From Dyadobacter sp. Leaf189 (GTDB lineage: Bacteria > Bacteroidota > Bacteroidia > Cytophagales > Spirosomataceae): 64,000 bases of DNA. The notes beneath the pieces were generated by a model. The model was not told the origin of the DNA and ran no database searches. It saw only the letters and a program-made list of their open reading frames with translations. Below are positions 17,126-25,477 of the stretch, piece by piece; the stretch's first letter is position 1, and each line of letters begins with the position of its first letter. The translations under genes were made by a program, and so were the position numbers. Location of the stretch: contig NZ_LMPS01000005.1 in assembly GCF_001424405.1 (NCBI RefSeq), forward strand, positions 654,268 to 718,267, written 5' to 3'.

Positions 17126-18586
17126 ATGCAGCCGCTTTCATCTCTTATTATCCCGGACAGATCCGGCAAGAGTCCGCTCTACCTGCAAATCGCCGGTCAA
17201 CTCACTGCATTGATCCGAAACGGGACTTTGCAACCAGGACACAGGTTGTTAAGTTCCAGGCAGTTGGCGTCACTTTTGCAAGTGCATCGCAGAACGATCG
17301 TTCAGGCTTATGATGAACTCCTTGCGCAAGGCTGGCTTGAAAGTCAAACCGGAAGCGGCACTTTCGTCGCGCGAAGCTTGCCCGAAATGGCACCTGAGAA
17401 ACCCGCCAAGCCGGAATATGATTATGGCAATGCTTCCAAAAAAGCCGGTTTTACCTTCCGCAAGCTGACGCACCTGAACCGTGCCGTGTTAAAATCAGGC
17501 AGCAGATTGCATTTGGACGATGGTTTTCCCGACGCGCGACTTGCCCCGGTGGAGGATCTTTCACGCGCTTACCGGAGCCAGCTGCTCCACGGAAATCCGT
17601 ATGTGAGATTAGGTTATGGGGATACCAAAGGCTCAGCCTGGCTGCGGCAGGAGCTATCAATGCACCTCAATGAAACCCGCGGCTTAAAAACCAGTGCAGA
17701 AAACATCCTGATCACCCGTGGCGTCATTATGGGCATACATCTGGTGAGTACCGCATTGTTGCAGCCGGGAGACTGCGTGGCCGTGGATGCGCCCGGCTGG
17801 TTTGGGGCTAACATGAATTTTGTTCACGCTGGGGCGAGTGTTGTGCAGATCCCTGTTGATCAGTATGGGCTGGATGTGAAAGCATTGGAGATGCTTTGTG
17901 CCGAGAAGCCTGTCAGGTTGGTATACGTGACTTCCCACCACCACTATCCGACAACGGTAGCGCTTCGTGCCGATCGACGGATTGCCTTGTTGCAGTTATC
18001 CGCGAAATACCGGTTCGCCATTTTTGAAGATGATTACGATTACGATTTCCATTATTTGAGTAAACCCTTACTGCCGCTCGCGGGTGCGGATCAGCATGGG
18101 ATGGTACTTTATTGCGGCTCGTTTACCAAAACAATCTCACCTGCATTCAGGGTGGGGTTTCTGGTGGGACCGGAGGATATTATTTCTGAATTAGCGCTGC
18201 TCAGGCGGATTGTTGACAGGCAAGGCGATCAGATGCTGGAAAATGCAATTGCTGAACTGATGCAGACGGGTGTTATACAAAGGCATTTAAGAAAGTCGGT
18301 GAGGATATACCGACAACGCCGCGATCATTTTACCGGATTATTGAAATCTGAGCTCGGTAACTACCTTCAATTTGACGTTCCTGATGGTGGAATGGCAGTT
18401 TGGGCAAAATTTCATCCCGCCATTGACTTACCCCATCTTGCCTCAAAAGCATTGCAGAAAGACCTGTATTTCTCTTCGGGTTTCAGCCAGTCCAAAGACT
18501 TCGCGAACATGGTCAGGCTGGGCTTTGCATCTTCCAACCTGAATGAATTGGAAGAAAGTGTCTCGATTATCAGGGATTTGTTGTGA
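17126..18586 (+). CDS. MocR/PdxR-type regulator (GntR HTH fused to aminotransferase)
   Basis: A 486-residue fusion of an N-terminal GntR winged helix (about residues 10-80; S-S-R-Q-L-A-S-L-L-Q-V-H-R-R-T-I-V-Q-A-Y-D-E-L then G-S-G-T-F-V-A) and a class I aminotransferase fold. The PLP lysine is likely in Y-C-G-S-F-T-K-T-I-S-P (about residue 336), and D-D-Y-D-Y-D-F-H-Y precedes it. Such proteins sense PLP and often control pyridoxal metabolism or a linked transporter. Here the divergent gene is a PNPOx-type flavoprotein and the downstream gene, 27 bases on, an MFS transporter, so all three likely form one regulatory unit. Confidence 0.88.
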   Translation: MQPLSSLIIPDRSGKSPLYLQIAGQLTALIRNGTLQPGHRLLSSRQLASLLQVHRRTIVQAYDELLAQGWLESQTGSGTFVARSLPEMAPEKPAKPEYDYGNASKKAGFTFRKLTHLNRAVLKSGSRLHLDDGFPDARLAPVEDLSRAYRSQLLHGNPYVRLGYGDTKGSAWLRQELSMHLNETRGLKTSAENILITRGVIMGIHLVSTALLQPGDCVAVDAPGWFGANMNFVHAGASVVQIPVDQYGLDVKALEMLCAEKPVRLVYVTSHHHYPTTVALRADRRIALLQLSAKYRFAIFEDDYDYDFHYLSKPLLPLAGADQHGMVLYCGSFTKTISPAFRVGFLVGPEDIISELALLRRIVDRQGDQMLENAIAELMQTGVIQRHLRKSVRIYRQRRDHFTGLLKSELGNYLQFDVPDGGMAVWAKFHPAIDLPHLASKALQKDLYFSSGFSQSKDFANMVRLGFASSNLNELEESVSIIRDLL

Positions 18587-18613
18587 GATTTGCAGGATCA
18601 ATGCCGTGAGTTT

Positions 18614-19828
18614 ATGTACCGTCAAATTGCCGCAAGTTATCGTACCGCATTTAGCGGGCTCAGCAGGGAAACCTGGCTATTAAGTGTCGTCATACTCGTC
18701 AATCGATGTGGGTATATGGCGGTTCCGTTTATGAGCATGTACATTACCCAGAGCCTGCACCGGAGCATCGCCGAGGCCGGGCTGGTCATTACTTTGTTTG
18801 GAGTAGGGTCGGTGTTGGGCGCCATGGCAGGCGGTTACCTTACAGATCAATGGGGTTTCAGGCCGGTGCAGATTTTCAGCCTGATCCTCAGCGGAGTCTT
18901 CTTTATTGTTTTTAGTCTGATTACCAGTTTTTTCTGGATCTGTGTGCTGGTAATAGTGCTCGCTTTTTTTGTGGAAGCCTTTAAACCAGCCAATAGTACC
19001 GCCATTGCGGCTTACTCGACCACCGCCAATCTTACCCGCTCTTATGCATTGAACCGCCTGGCAACCAACATTGGTTTTGGTTTCGGTACTTCAATGGGCG
19101 GCATTCTTGCTGCCATTAATTACCATTTACTATTCCAGGTTGACGGTATCGTGTATATGCTTGCCGGTGTGTTGATCATTATATTACTGCCAAAAGCGAA
19201 GATCAACCGGGAGGCGACGGTCAACGAAGCTGACGCGGTATTCGGGAAATCACCTTGGACCGACGGGTTCTTCCTGCGTTTCCTGATTATGGTAACCCTG
19301 TATATGGTTTGCTTTTCGCTTTTGTTCCGACTGGTACCTGTGTATTGGAAAGAACAAATGCACATTGGAGAGTCAACGATCGGGTTGCTGCTGGGAATGA
19401 ACGGGTTAGTTATTGCATTGTTCGAAATGATCCTGATACAAAACCTGAGAGACCGGTGGTCGGATTCAGCTTACATTGTGGCCGGCGTGGTTTTCAGTGC
19501 ATTGTCTTTCCTTGCGCTGGTCGTCCCGTTTGTGTTGCCCGTGGTCCTTGCAGGAATCGCAGTTCTGCTGTTCACAATCGGCGAAATGCTTGCTATTCCC
19601 TACATCAGCACCTTTGTTATGAACCGCGCAAGCGAAATGAGCAGGGGAAAGTATTCCGCTGCTTACTCTGTGGCGCAGGCTGTGGCTCAAATCATAGGTC
19701 CGGCGCTGGGCGGCTATGTCGCTGCAATGTGGGGTTACCAGGTACTTTGGCTTGCGCTGATCGTAGTTAGCGCTACCTGCGCGCTGGGATTCAAGATGTT
19801 ATTCCAAAGAACTGTCCGGCTCAGCTGA
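18614..19828 (+). CDS. MFS transporter
   Basis: A protein of about 404 residues with 12 predicted membrane segments, of the drug/proton-antiporter type (opening S-V-V-I-L-V-N-R-C-G-Y-M-A-V-P-F, then G-G-Y-L-T-D-Q-W-G-F-R, which is the loop 2-3 motif). I chose ATG 18614 over TTG 18590. It follows the MocR-type regulator by 27 bases, so the two are probably co-transcribed, and its substrate may be linked to vitamin B6 or to a compound the regulator senses; this is inferred only from position. The last 30 bases overlap the convergent XRE regulator gene. Confidence 0.85.
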   Translation: MYRQIAASYRTAFSGLSRETWLLSVVILVNRCGYMAVPFMSMYITQSLHRSIAEAGLVITLFGVGSVLGAMAGGYLTDQWGFRPVQIFSLILSGVFFIVFSLITSFFWICVLVIVLAFFVEAFKPANSTAIAAYSTTANLTRSYALNRLATNIGFGFGTSMGGILAAINYHLLFQVDGIVYMLAGVLIIILLPKAKINREATVNEADAVFGKSPWTDGFFLRFLIMVTLYMVCFSLLFRLVPVYWKEQMHIGESTIGLLLGMNGLVIALFEMILIQNLRDRWSDSAYIVAGVVFSALSFLALVVPFVLPVVLAGIAVLLFTIGEMLAIPYISTFVMNRASEMSRGKYSAAYSVAQAVAQIIGPALGGYVAAMWGYQVLWLALIVVSATCALGFKMLFQRTVRLS

Positions 19829-20185
19829 TTCTGATTCTTCCGTTTCCGAAGGTTTTAATGCTTTGATCTGATCTTTGAGGTGCTTGATCCGCTCATCTTC
19901 AAGTTCCAGCGCTTTCCGCTGTAACTCGATCAGATCGTCTTTTTTGAGCATCACATAATTTTCCCTCGGCTCTTCAAACATAGGTGCTTCGCCCACGAGC
20001 TGGGCGACAGTGGCTTTGAGGACTTCTGCCAATTTGATCAACTCTTTAAGAGAAGGGTCACTCTTGCCGGTTTCCCAATGTGAGATAGTTTGCTTGTCCT
20101 TCCTGTCAATTTTCTCTGCCAGCAGATCCTGGCTCCATCCCATTAGTTTGCGGTATTTTCTAATTCTCTGACCAACTATTGACAT
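19799..20185 (-). CDS. XRE family transcriptional regulator
   Basis: A 128-residue protein with an N-terminal Cro/C1-type helix-turn-helix (about residues 7-62; W-S-Q-D-L-L-A-E-K-I-D-R-K-D-K-Q-T-I-S-H-W-E-T-G-K). The second half is a predicted coiled coil (L-I-E-L-Q-R-K-A-L-E-L-E-D-E-R-I-K-H-L), which probably dimerises it, and the end is acidic. The 30 bases of overlap with the convergent MFS gene cover the acidic tail. It is divergent from the 92-residue gene, and the spacer carries two palindromes that are candidate operators. No toxin or phage genes are adjacent. Confidence 0.85.
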   Translation of the reverse strand: MSIVGQRIRKYRKLMGWSQDLLAEKIDRKDKQTISHWETGKSDPSLKELIKLAEVLKATVAQLVGEAPMFEEPRENYVMLKKDDLIELQRKALELEDERIKHLKDQIKALKPSETEESESAEPDSSLE

Positions 20186-20197
20186 TTTCTTAACTTA

Positions 20198-20248
20198 AAG
20201 TATACGAATACTTGACTTTGTAATAAGAAATATATACTTTTGTATATA
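20198..20248. promoter_or_regulatory. Two palindromes in the XRE divergent promoter region
   Basis: AAGTAT-ACGA-ATACTT (20198-20213) and TATATAC-TTTT-GTATATA (20231-20248) lie 12 and 45 bases upstream of the XRE start. Both share ATAC and GTAT half-sites, which would fit a dimeric regulator acting on its own promoter and on the divergent small gene. Confidence 0.5.
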
Positions 20249-20301
20249 CCGTTTTTAGTAATGCGGAAATTACAAAATTAACACACACAACTTCACATCA
20301 A

Positions 20302-20580
20302 ATGAGCGAACTGCAGACACGAGTTTCCGAGTATGGTGGATTGTCCATCAAAGAGCGCCTTTTAATACGTTTTGTAAAATCAAGGAACATTGTCGGGAAG
20401 AACTGGCGCGGCGTACTTGCGGCGCATGATCCTTTCTTTAACACGAAGCTGGGAGGCGACTATCTGACGTCCGTCGCGCAGGCGGTGTCCGACAGTAGCC
20501 GCGGTAATGTTGACCGCATCGAGCGCGTCACACTGGCGCTTGAAAAAGCGGCGGGTATCCGGTCTGTGCCGATTGTCTGA
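20302..20580 (+). CDS. Hypothetical protein, 92 aa, divergent from XRE regulator
   Basis: The family is not recognised. The protein is soluble, helical, and rather basic (S-I-K-E-R-L-L-I-R-F-V-K-S-R-N). The part W-R-G-V-L-A-A-H-D-P-F-F-N and the end V-D-R-I-E-R-V-T-L-A-L-E-K-A-A-G are typical of small conserved proteins rather than of spurious frames. It is followed by a GC-rich hairpin. With the divergent XRE gene it may form a regulated pair, but no toxin or immunity motif is visible. Confidence 0.55.
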   Translation: MSELQTRVSEYGGLSIKERLLIRFVKSRNIVGKNWRGVLAAHDPFFNTKLGGDYLTSVAQAVSDSSRGNVDRIERVTLALEKAAGIRSVPIV

Positions 20581-20603
20581 TTCCTTGTAAAAAGGCGTTT
20601 GAT

Positions 20604-20632
20604 TGCTGCCGGTGCATTTGACTCCGGCAGCA
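20604..20632. terminator. Hairpin between convergent genes
   Basis: TGCTGCCGG (20604-20612) and CCGGCAGCA (20624-20632) form a 9-bp GC-rich stem with an 11-base loop. It lies between the small gene and the convergent P-type ATPase stop and can serve both; a short TTCTTAAATTTT follows on the plus strand. Confidence 0.65.
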
Positions 20633-20635
20633 TTC

Positions 20636-22627
20636 TTAAATTTTCCTGCCCTGGATCCTGAAAGCATTCAGGATTGCAAGTAGCGCCACGCCAACATCTG
20701 CGAACACAGCTTCCCAGAGGGTGGCAATGCCGCCTGCGCCCATGATCATGACGGCGAGTTTGACGCCCATTGCCAGCGTAATATTCTGGTACACAATACT
20801 GCGTGTCACCTTTCCCGCCCTGATCGCCGAGACGATCCTGGAAGGCTGATCATTCTGGATCACAATGTCTGCGGTTTCAATCGCAGCATCGGACCCAAGC
20901 GCGCCCATGGCGATTCCCGCATCAGCCAATGCGATCACGGGAGCATCGTTGACGCCGTCGCCTACAAATGCAATGCGTCGGCCTTCTGCTTTCAGCTGCT
21001 CAACTACCCGTACCTTGTCTTCAGGCAGTAATCCGCCGTAGCTTTTGGCTATATTCAGCCGGCTGGCCGTACTGGTAACTACCGCCTGCTTATCGCCCGA
21101 AAGCATAATGGTTTCAATGCCCATTTTGGCGAGCTCACTCACAGTAGCGGCTGCATCCTCCTTGATCTCGTCAGCAATAATAAAATGCCCGGCATAGGTG
21201 CCGTCAACTGCCACCGCTACAATGGTCTCAGGGATATCCGAAAGTGACGGGGGAAAGGTGACAGAGAATTTTTCTAATAATCGAAGGTTGCCGGCAAGTA
21301 CCTGCTTTTGGTTTACAACTCCTTTTAACCCAAGCCCCGACAACTCTTCTACTTGCGCGGGTTTGTCCAGACGCTGTTCCGCTGCAAAGGTAACTACTGC
21401 TTTGGCGACGGGATGCGTGGAGTAGCTTTCAAGCGAGGCGGCCAGTTGAACAAAATCGGCCTCATACATTGTGGTTTGCACTTGCTGGACCTGAAATACA
21501 CCTTTGGTAAGGGTACCCGTTTTGTCTGAGACCACCGTATCGATTTTCGTCATCACATCCAGGAAATTGGCGCCTTTTACAAGGATACCATTTCGCGAAG
21601 CCAGACCGATCCCGCCGAAGTATCCAAGCGGAATGGACACAGTCAATGCGCAGGGACAGGCTATCACCAGAAAAACCATCCCGCGGTACAGCCATTGATC
21701 AAAGTTGTAATCCGGTGTGAAAAGATAGGGGACAAAGATGATCAGTACAGCCAGCAGGAATACGATCGGAGTATAGATCTTAGCCAGTTTGCTGATCATC
21801 AATTGAGTAGGTGCTTTTCTAGCAGTTGCATCCTGCACCATTTCCAGGATTCGTGACAATTTGGAGTCTTTAAAAAGCGCAGTAACCTCAACTTCAACTG
21901 CTTTTTCGGTATTGATCATGCCGGCAAGCACCGGCTTACCCGACGTAATTACATCCGGTCGCGGCTCCCCGGTCAATGCGGCGGTATTAAAAACGCCTGA
22001 TTCGGAGAGCAATCTTCCGTCCAAAGCTACTTTTTCGCCGGCTTTCACCAGAATTGACTCGCCAATGCGGACCTGGCCGGGTGTGGTCTGTACATTTTCC
22101 AGATTTCTGATCACCGTAACCGAATCAGGGCGGATATCAAGTAGTGCTTTAATGGAGTTTTTCGACCTGCTGACAGCGAGGTCCTGAAAGAGCTCGCCAA
22201 TCTCGTAAAAGATCATTACCGCCACACCTTCGCTGAACTCGCCAATGTAAAACGCGCCCAGTGTAGCGATGGTCATCAATGTAAACTCATTGAAAAAGTC
22301 GCCCCGCATTACCCTTCGTCCGGCTGTGAGGATGGTCTTGTTTCCTGCGAGCAGGTAGGCGATCAGCATCAATGCGATTTCTACCGGGCGTATAATTTCA
22401 ATCTTAAAAATGAATGTGGCGGACAGCGTACCGAGCAGTATTGCCAGGCTGAGCCAGAGCATCCAGCGACTTTGCAGCAATCCCGTATCACCGCTATCTC
22501 CGTGATCGTGGCCATCGTGATCGTGATCGTGACTGTGTTCGTGTGATTTTTTGTGTTGATGTGCGTTCGGCCCTGAGCAGCAATCATCTGCCTCGGTTTG
22601 TGCCTTATTTTTATTCTCTAATTCCAT
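20636..22627 (-). CDS. Heavy-metal P-type ATPase (Zn/Cd/Co type), His-rich N-terminus
   Basis: A 663-residue P1B-type ATPase that would export divalent metals. The phosphorylation motif D-K-T-G-T has its aspartate at residue 368, the transmembrane C-P-C motif lies in I-A-C-P-C-A-L-T, and the hinge G-D-G-V-N-D-A-P is present. There is no ferredoxin-like HMA domain; instead residues 23-43 are His/Asp-rich (H-E-H-S-H-D-H-D-H-D-G-H-D-H), with a Cys pair at 16-17. The C-P-C together with the His-rich tail fits Zn2+/Cd2+/Co2+ rather than Cu+. No metal-sensing regulator is adjacent. Metal preference is inference. Confidence 0.9.
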   Translation of the reverse strand: MELENKNKAQTEADDCCSGPNAHQHKKSHEHSHDHDHDGHDHGDSGDTGLLQSRWMLWLSLAILLGTLSATFIFKIEIIRPVEIALMLIAYLLAGNKTILTAGRRVMRGDFFNEFTLMTIATLGAFYIGEFSEGVAVMIFYEIGELFQDLAVSRSKNSIKALLDIRPDSVTVIRNLENVQTTPGQVRIGESILVKAGEKVALDGRLLSESGVFNTAALTGEPRPDVITSGKPVLAGMINTEKAVEVEVTALFKDSKLSRILEMVQDATARKAPTQLMISKLAKIYTPIVFLLAVLIIFVPYLFTPDYNFDQWLYRGMVFLVIACPCALTVSIPLGYFGGIGLASRNGILVKGANFLDVMTKIDTVVSDKTGTLTKGVFQVQQVQTTMYEADFVQLAASLESYSTHPVAKAVVTFAAEQRLDKPAQVEELSGLGLKGVVNQKQVLAGNLRLLEKFSVTFPPSLSDIPETIVAVAVDGTYAGHFIIADEIKEDAAATVSELAKMGIETIMLSGDKQAVVTSTASRLNIAKSYGGLLPEDKVRVVEQLKAEGRRIAFVGDGVNDAPVIALADAGIAMGALGSDAAIETADIVIQNDQPSRIVSAIRAGKVTRSIVYQNITLAMGVKLAVMIMGAGGIATLWEAVFADVGVALLAILNAFRIQGRKI

Positions 22628-22840
22628 TGGTTACTCGTTGTTTGATTTCCAAAGATAGGGTTGAAAGGCGTGCAACAGGGTTTCAGGTGCTGAAAATCAA
22701 GTAATTGCAATGTTGTTGCAGGCTAATGCAACCGTTAGATCAGCCTTGGAGTCCTACGTTTGATAATCGGCATTTGATCCATTGTGAATTTGCTTTGGAA
22801 AGATGTAAGTTTACTAAGGCAGGACAGAACACACGTTTGC

Positions 22841-23341
22841 ATGCAGCTTAAATTCTCTTTTTTATACTTACTTATCATCGCCTCGCTTTTTGGCGGTTGC
22901 AGCAAACGAGCGGCGGTTTTGGACTTAAATGATGTGAGGATGTTTAACCCGGAAAGCGCAGATCAGATCCTTTTTCTGGAATTCCGTGTAAGTCAACCGG
23001 AAAAGGGGAGCCTGGAACAGATCAGTCTGGTGAGCTCTGTGTCAGGAACAGGAAAATTGAAGAACCTGCGCCGCCCGGTGGAGTACCCTTATCGGATACA
23101 GGTTGTTCCCAGGTACAGGACTAGTGCATTTGAGGTTCCGATGATTTTTGAGCATCCGCTTTTTCGGGAAGTGGAAGTGCCTGATCCCTCCGGAACGATC
23201 ACGCGTAAGAAGCAATTTGCTTCGGAAGGTTCATTTACCATGCGCATGCAAGCAGATCCCAATATCGAGAAGTTAGATTTTTATAGCTTAAAACCAGGAC
23301 AGCAACCAGTCAAGATTTATACACTTAATTTGAAACAATGA
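22841..23341 (+). CDS. Hypothetical lipoprotein coupled to the M64 peptidase
   Basis: A protein of about 166 residues from ATG 22841. The start is a lipoprotein signal: hydrophobic residues about 4-15, then L-F-G-G-C with the cysteine near residue 19, S-K-R following. The rest is beta-rich with no recognised domain. The stop overlaps the start of the M64 peptidase gene (ATGA), so the two are translationally coupled and probably act together in the envelope. An upstream in-frame start at 22784 would destroy the signal at the N-terminus, so I reject it. Confidence 0.75.
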   Translation: MQLKFSFLYLLIIASLFGGCSKRAAVLDLNDVRMFNPESADQILFLEFRVSQPEKGSLEQISLVSSVSGTGKLKNLRRPVEYPYRIQVVPRYRTSAFEVPMIFEHPLFREVEVPDPSGTITRKKQFASEGSFTMRMQADPNIEKLDFYSLKPGQQPVKIYTLNLKQ

Positions 23342-25137
23342 AAAGAACCTTTACCACACTATTATTTACCCTGCTTTTATCCCGGGTTTTCGGACAAACT
23401 TTCCCCGTCGATACCTTATACAAATCGGGGCCGGTCGACAATCGTATTAATGTTGTTATACTAGGTGACGGTTTTACGAAAGAGCAGCTGCCAAAGTTCA
23501 ACGAGGAGGCGCGTAAATTTGCCGAGTTTTTTCTCGATTATGCGCCCTATAATAAGTACCGGAACTACTTCAATTTTTTCTCCATTCCAACGCCCTCAGA
23601 AGAAAGCGGGGTGACTAACCCGGGTACTGCGCCCGATGCTTACCCGGACCAGCCGGTCACACAGAAGAAAACATTCTACGGCGGTACATTCGGATCCTCA
23701 ATACACCGGCTGGTCACTGTTAATTACGGCGTCGCATTCAATGTACTGGCCGCCAACTTTCCTACTTACGACCTGACGGTAATGCTGGTAAATACAGAGT
23801 TTTACGGCGGTTCGGGCGGTTCCATTGCGGTACATACATTGAACCAAAGCGCCAATACCATTGGTGCGCATGAAATCGGACACACATTTGCCGCATTAAA
23901 TGACGAGTATTGGGCCGGCCCGCAATATGGAAGGGAAGCGCCGAATATGACAGCTGTAACCGATCGGTCCCGGGTGAAATGGAAAAACTGGCTTGATATA
24001 CCCGGGATAGGGATCTATAAGCACGGGGAAGACGGCCCTGCCGCCACTTGGCATAAGCCTTCGAATGCGACCTGTTTAATGGAATACCTGAACCAGCAGT
24101 TTTGCGTGGTGTGCCGCGAAGCGACAACTGAAACGATCCTGTCACTGGTCAATCCGGTTGAGAAAATAGAGCCAGGCAATGCATCGGAATATCTGGTTAC
24201 CGAGCCAGCCAAATTCAGGCTCGGTTTGCTGAAACCTGCGCCCAATTCGTTGCATGTTGAATGGGACCTGGACGGAAAGAAAATCGCTGCGGGAGTCGAT
24301 GAAATTACACTCGCGCCTTCTGACCTGCCTGCTACCGGGAAATTGACAGCCTCCGTTTTTGACTCCACGCACATGAGCAGATCTGAAGAGCTGGCAGAGC
24401 AGCGCGTAAGGAAGATCGAATGGAACCTGAAATCCAATTCACCCGCGATATTGAAGATCAATGCGAGCGACGACAGCTTGTGCGTGGGTGGATTTGTAAC
24501 GCTTACTGCCTCCGGCTGCCCAGGTGAAGTAAGCTGGTCAACCGACGATACTGCCAATTCGATCCGGATCCAGCCGGACAAAACAGCGTCCTACACAGCA
24601 TCCTGCGTGGCCACCGACCAGAAAGCAAGTATTACGATCACCGTTCTGCCGCTCCCGGTGATTGAGGTGACAAATAATGGTCCCTATCTCGAAGGAAGTA
24701 CCGTTGTCCTGAATGCGACAGGTGCGAGTAACTACACCTGGAAAGGGCCGCGTGAATTCACCGCGACCGGTGCAGAGATTACCATTCCACTGGCGATCAA
24801 GGAACATTCAGGGAAGTACTCGGTGAAAGGAACTGATGTTTACGGTTGTTCAGCCAGCGCAGAGACGGAGTTACTGGTCGAGCGGCTGTTAGCGGTAGGA
24901 AATGATCCGGAAGAATGGGTCCGTGTTTCGCCTAATCCAGCAAGTGACTTTATCAAGGTTGCTACGAATATCTCCGGGAAATCGACCCTTACACTTCTGG
25001 ATCTCTCAGGTAAGATCATCCGTACAAAAACTTTCACGAGGGAAACTGAATTAAAGCTGCCGGTTCAGGCTGGTGTGTATTTGTATAAGGTTACGAATGG
25101 CGAGCGGGAGTTTTCGGGTAAGCTGGCTGTGCAGTAA
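23338..25137 (+). CDS. M64 family metallopeptidase with T9SS sorting domain
   Basis: A 599-residue secreted protease of the M64 (IgA peptidase) family. A signal peptide covers about residues 1-20. The zinc motif is A-H-E-I-G-H-T-F-A-A-L-N-D-E-Y, with H178 and H182 as ligands and E179 as the base. After the catalytic domain, about residues 275-510 hold Ig-like or PKD-like beta domains. The C-terminus (V-S-P-N-P-A-S-D-F-I-K-V) is a T9SS sorting domain ending in K-L-A-V-Q. It is the second gene of a coupled pair with a lipoprotein. The natural substrate is unknown; the family name need not apply. Confidence 0.9.
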   Translation: MKRTFTTLLFTLLLSRVFGQTFPVDTLYKSGPVDNRINVVILGDGFTKEQLPKFNEEARKFAEFFLDYAPYNKYRNYFNFFSIPTPSEESGVTNPGTAPDAYPDQPVTQKKTFYGGTFGSSIHRLVTVNYGVAFNVLAANFPTYDLTVMLVNTEFYGGSGGSIAVHTLNQSANTIGAHEIGHTFAALNDEYWAGPQYGREAPNMTAVTDRSRVKWKNWLDIPGIGIYKHGEDGPAATWHKPSNATCLMEYLNQQFCVVCREATTETILSLVNPVEKIEPGNASEYLVTEPAKFRLGLLKPAPNSLHVEWDLDGKKIAAGVDEITLAPSDLPATGKLTASVFDSTHMSRSEELAEQRVRKIEWNLKSNSPAILKINASDDSLCVGGFVTLTASGCPGEVSWSTDDTANSIRIQPDKTASYTASCVATDQKASITITVLPLPVIEVTNNGPYLEGSTVVLNATGASNYTWKGPREFTATGAEITIPLAIKEHSGKYSVKGTDVYGCSASAETELLVERLLAVGNDPEEWVRVSPNPASDFIKVATNISGKSTLTLLDLSGKIIRTKTFTRETELKLPVQAGVYLYKVTNGEREFSGKLAVQ

Positions 25138-25141
25138 AAAC

Positions 25142-25168
25142 AAAAAAGTCTCCGGGAGGAGACTTTTT
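25142..25168. terminator. Bidirectional terminator
   Basis: AAAAAAGTCTCC and GGAGACTTTTT flank a GGGA tetraloop. It lies between the M64 stop and the stop of the convergent small gene, and the A/T tails give U tracts both ways. Confidence 0.88.
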
Positions 25169-25175
25169 ATCAATG

Positions 25176-25472
25176 CTAGTCGGTAAGTGATTTAGGCTTC
25201 CGTCCCACCTTTGTGCGGTTGCGGATTTTGTCTGGCCGCGGACGGATCTCTTTATCCTGAAAATACAGCTTTAAAGATTCAAGGATGATGTCTTTTTGCG
25301 TAAGCCCTTCCCAGTACCCGTAATCCTTCATGTTTTCCATGAGAATGTAGTCACAATCGAATGTTACTTTGGTTGGCGCTCCCTCAATCACCTCGGTGGG
25401 TTTGTTTGGCTCTTCCTGGACATCAGCTACCAGCGGAAGTGGCGCAAAATCAAATTTCCTCTCTTTTGCCAT
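25176..25472 (-). CDS. Small ParA-associated protein, 98 aa
   Basis: I do not recognise a named family. The protein has a helical centre (W-E-G-L-T-Q-K-D-I-I-L-E-S-L-K-L-Y-F-Q) and a strongly basic end (R-P-R-P-D-K-I-R-N-R-T-K-V-G-R-K-P-K). It starts 5 bases after the ParA stop on the same strand, so the two are co-transcribed. A small DNA-binding partner beside ParA fits a ParB-like or ribbon-helix-helix centromere-binding role, as in type Ib partition systems, but that is an inference from position, size and charge. Confidence 0.6.
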   Translation of the reverse strand: MAKERKFDFAPLPLVADVQEEPNKPTEVIEGAPTKVTFDCDYILMENMKDYGYWEGLTQKDIILESLKLYFQDKEIRPRPDKIRNRTKVGRKPKSLTD

Positions 25473-25477
25473 AAGTG

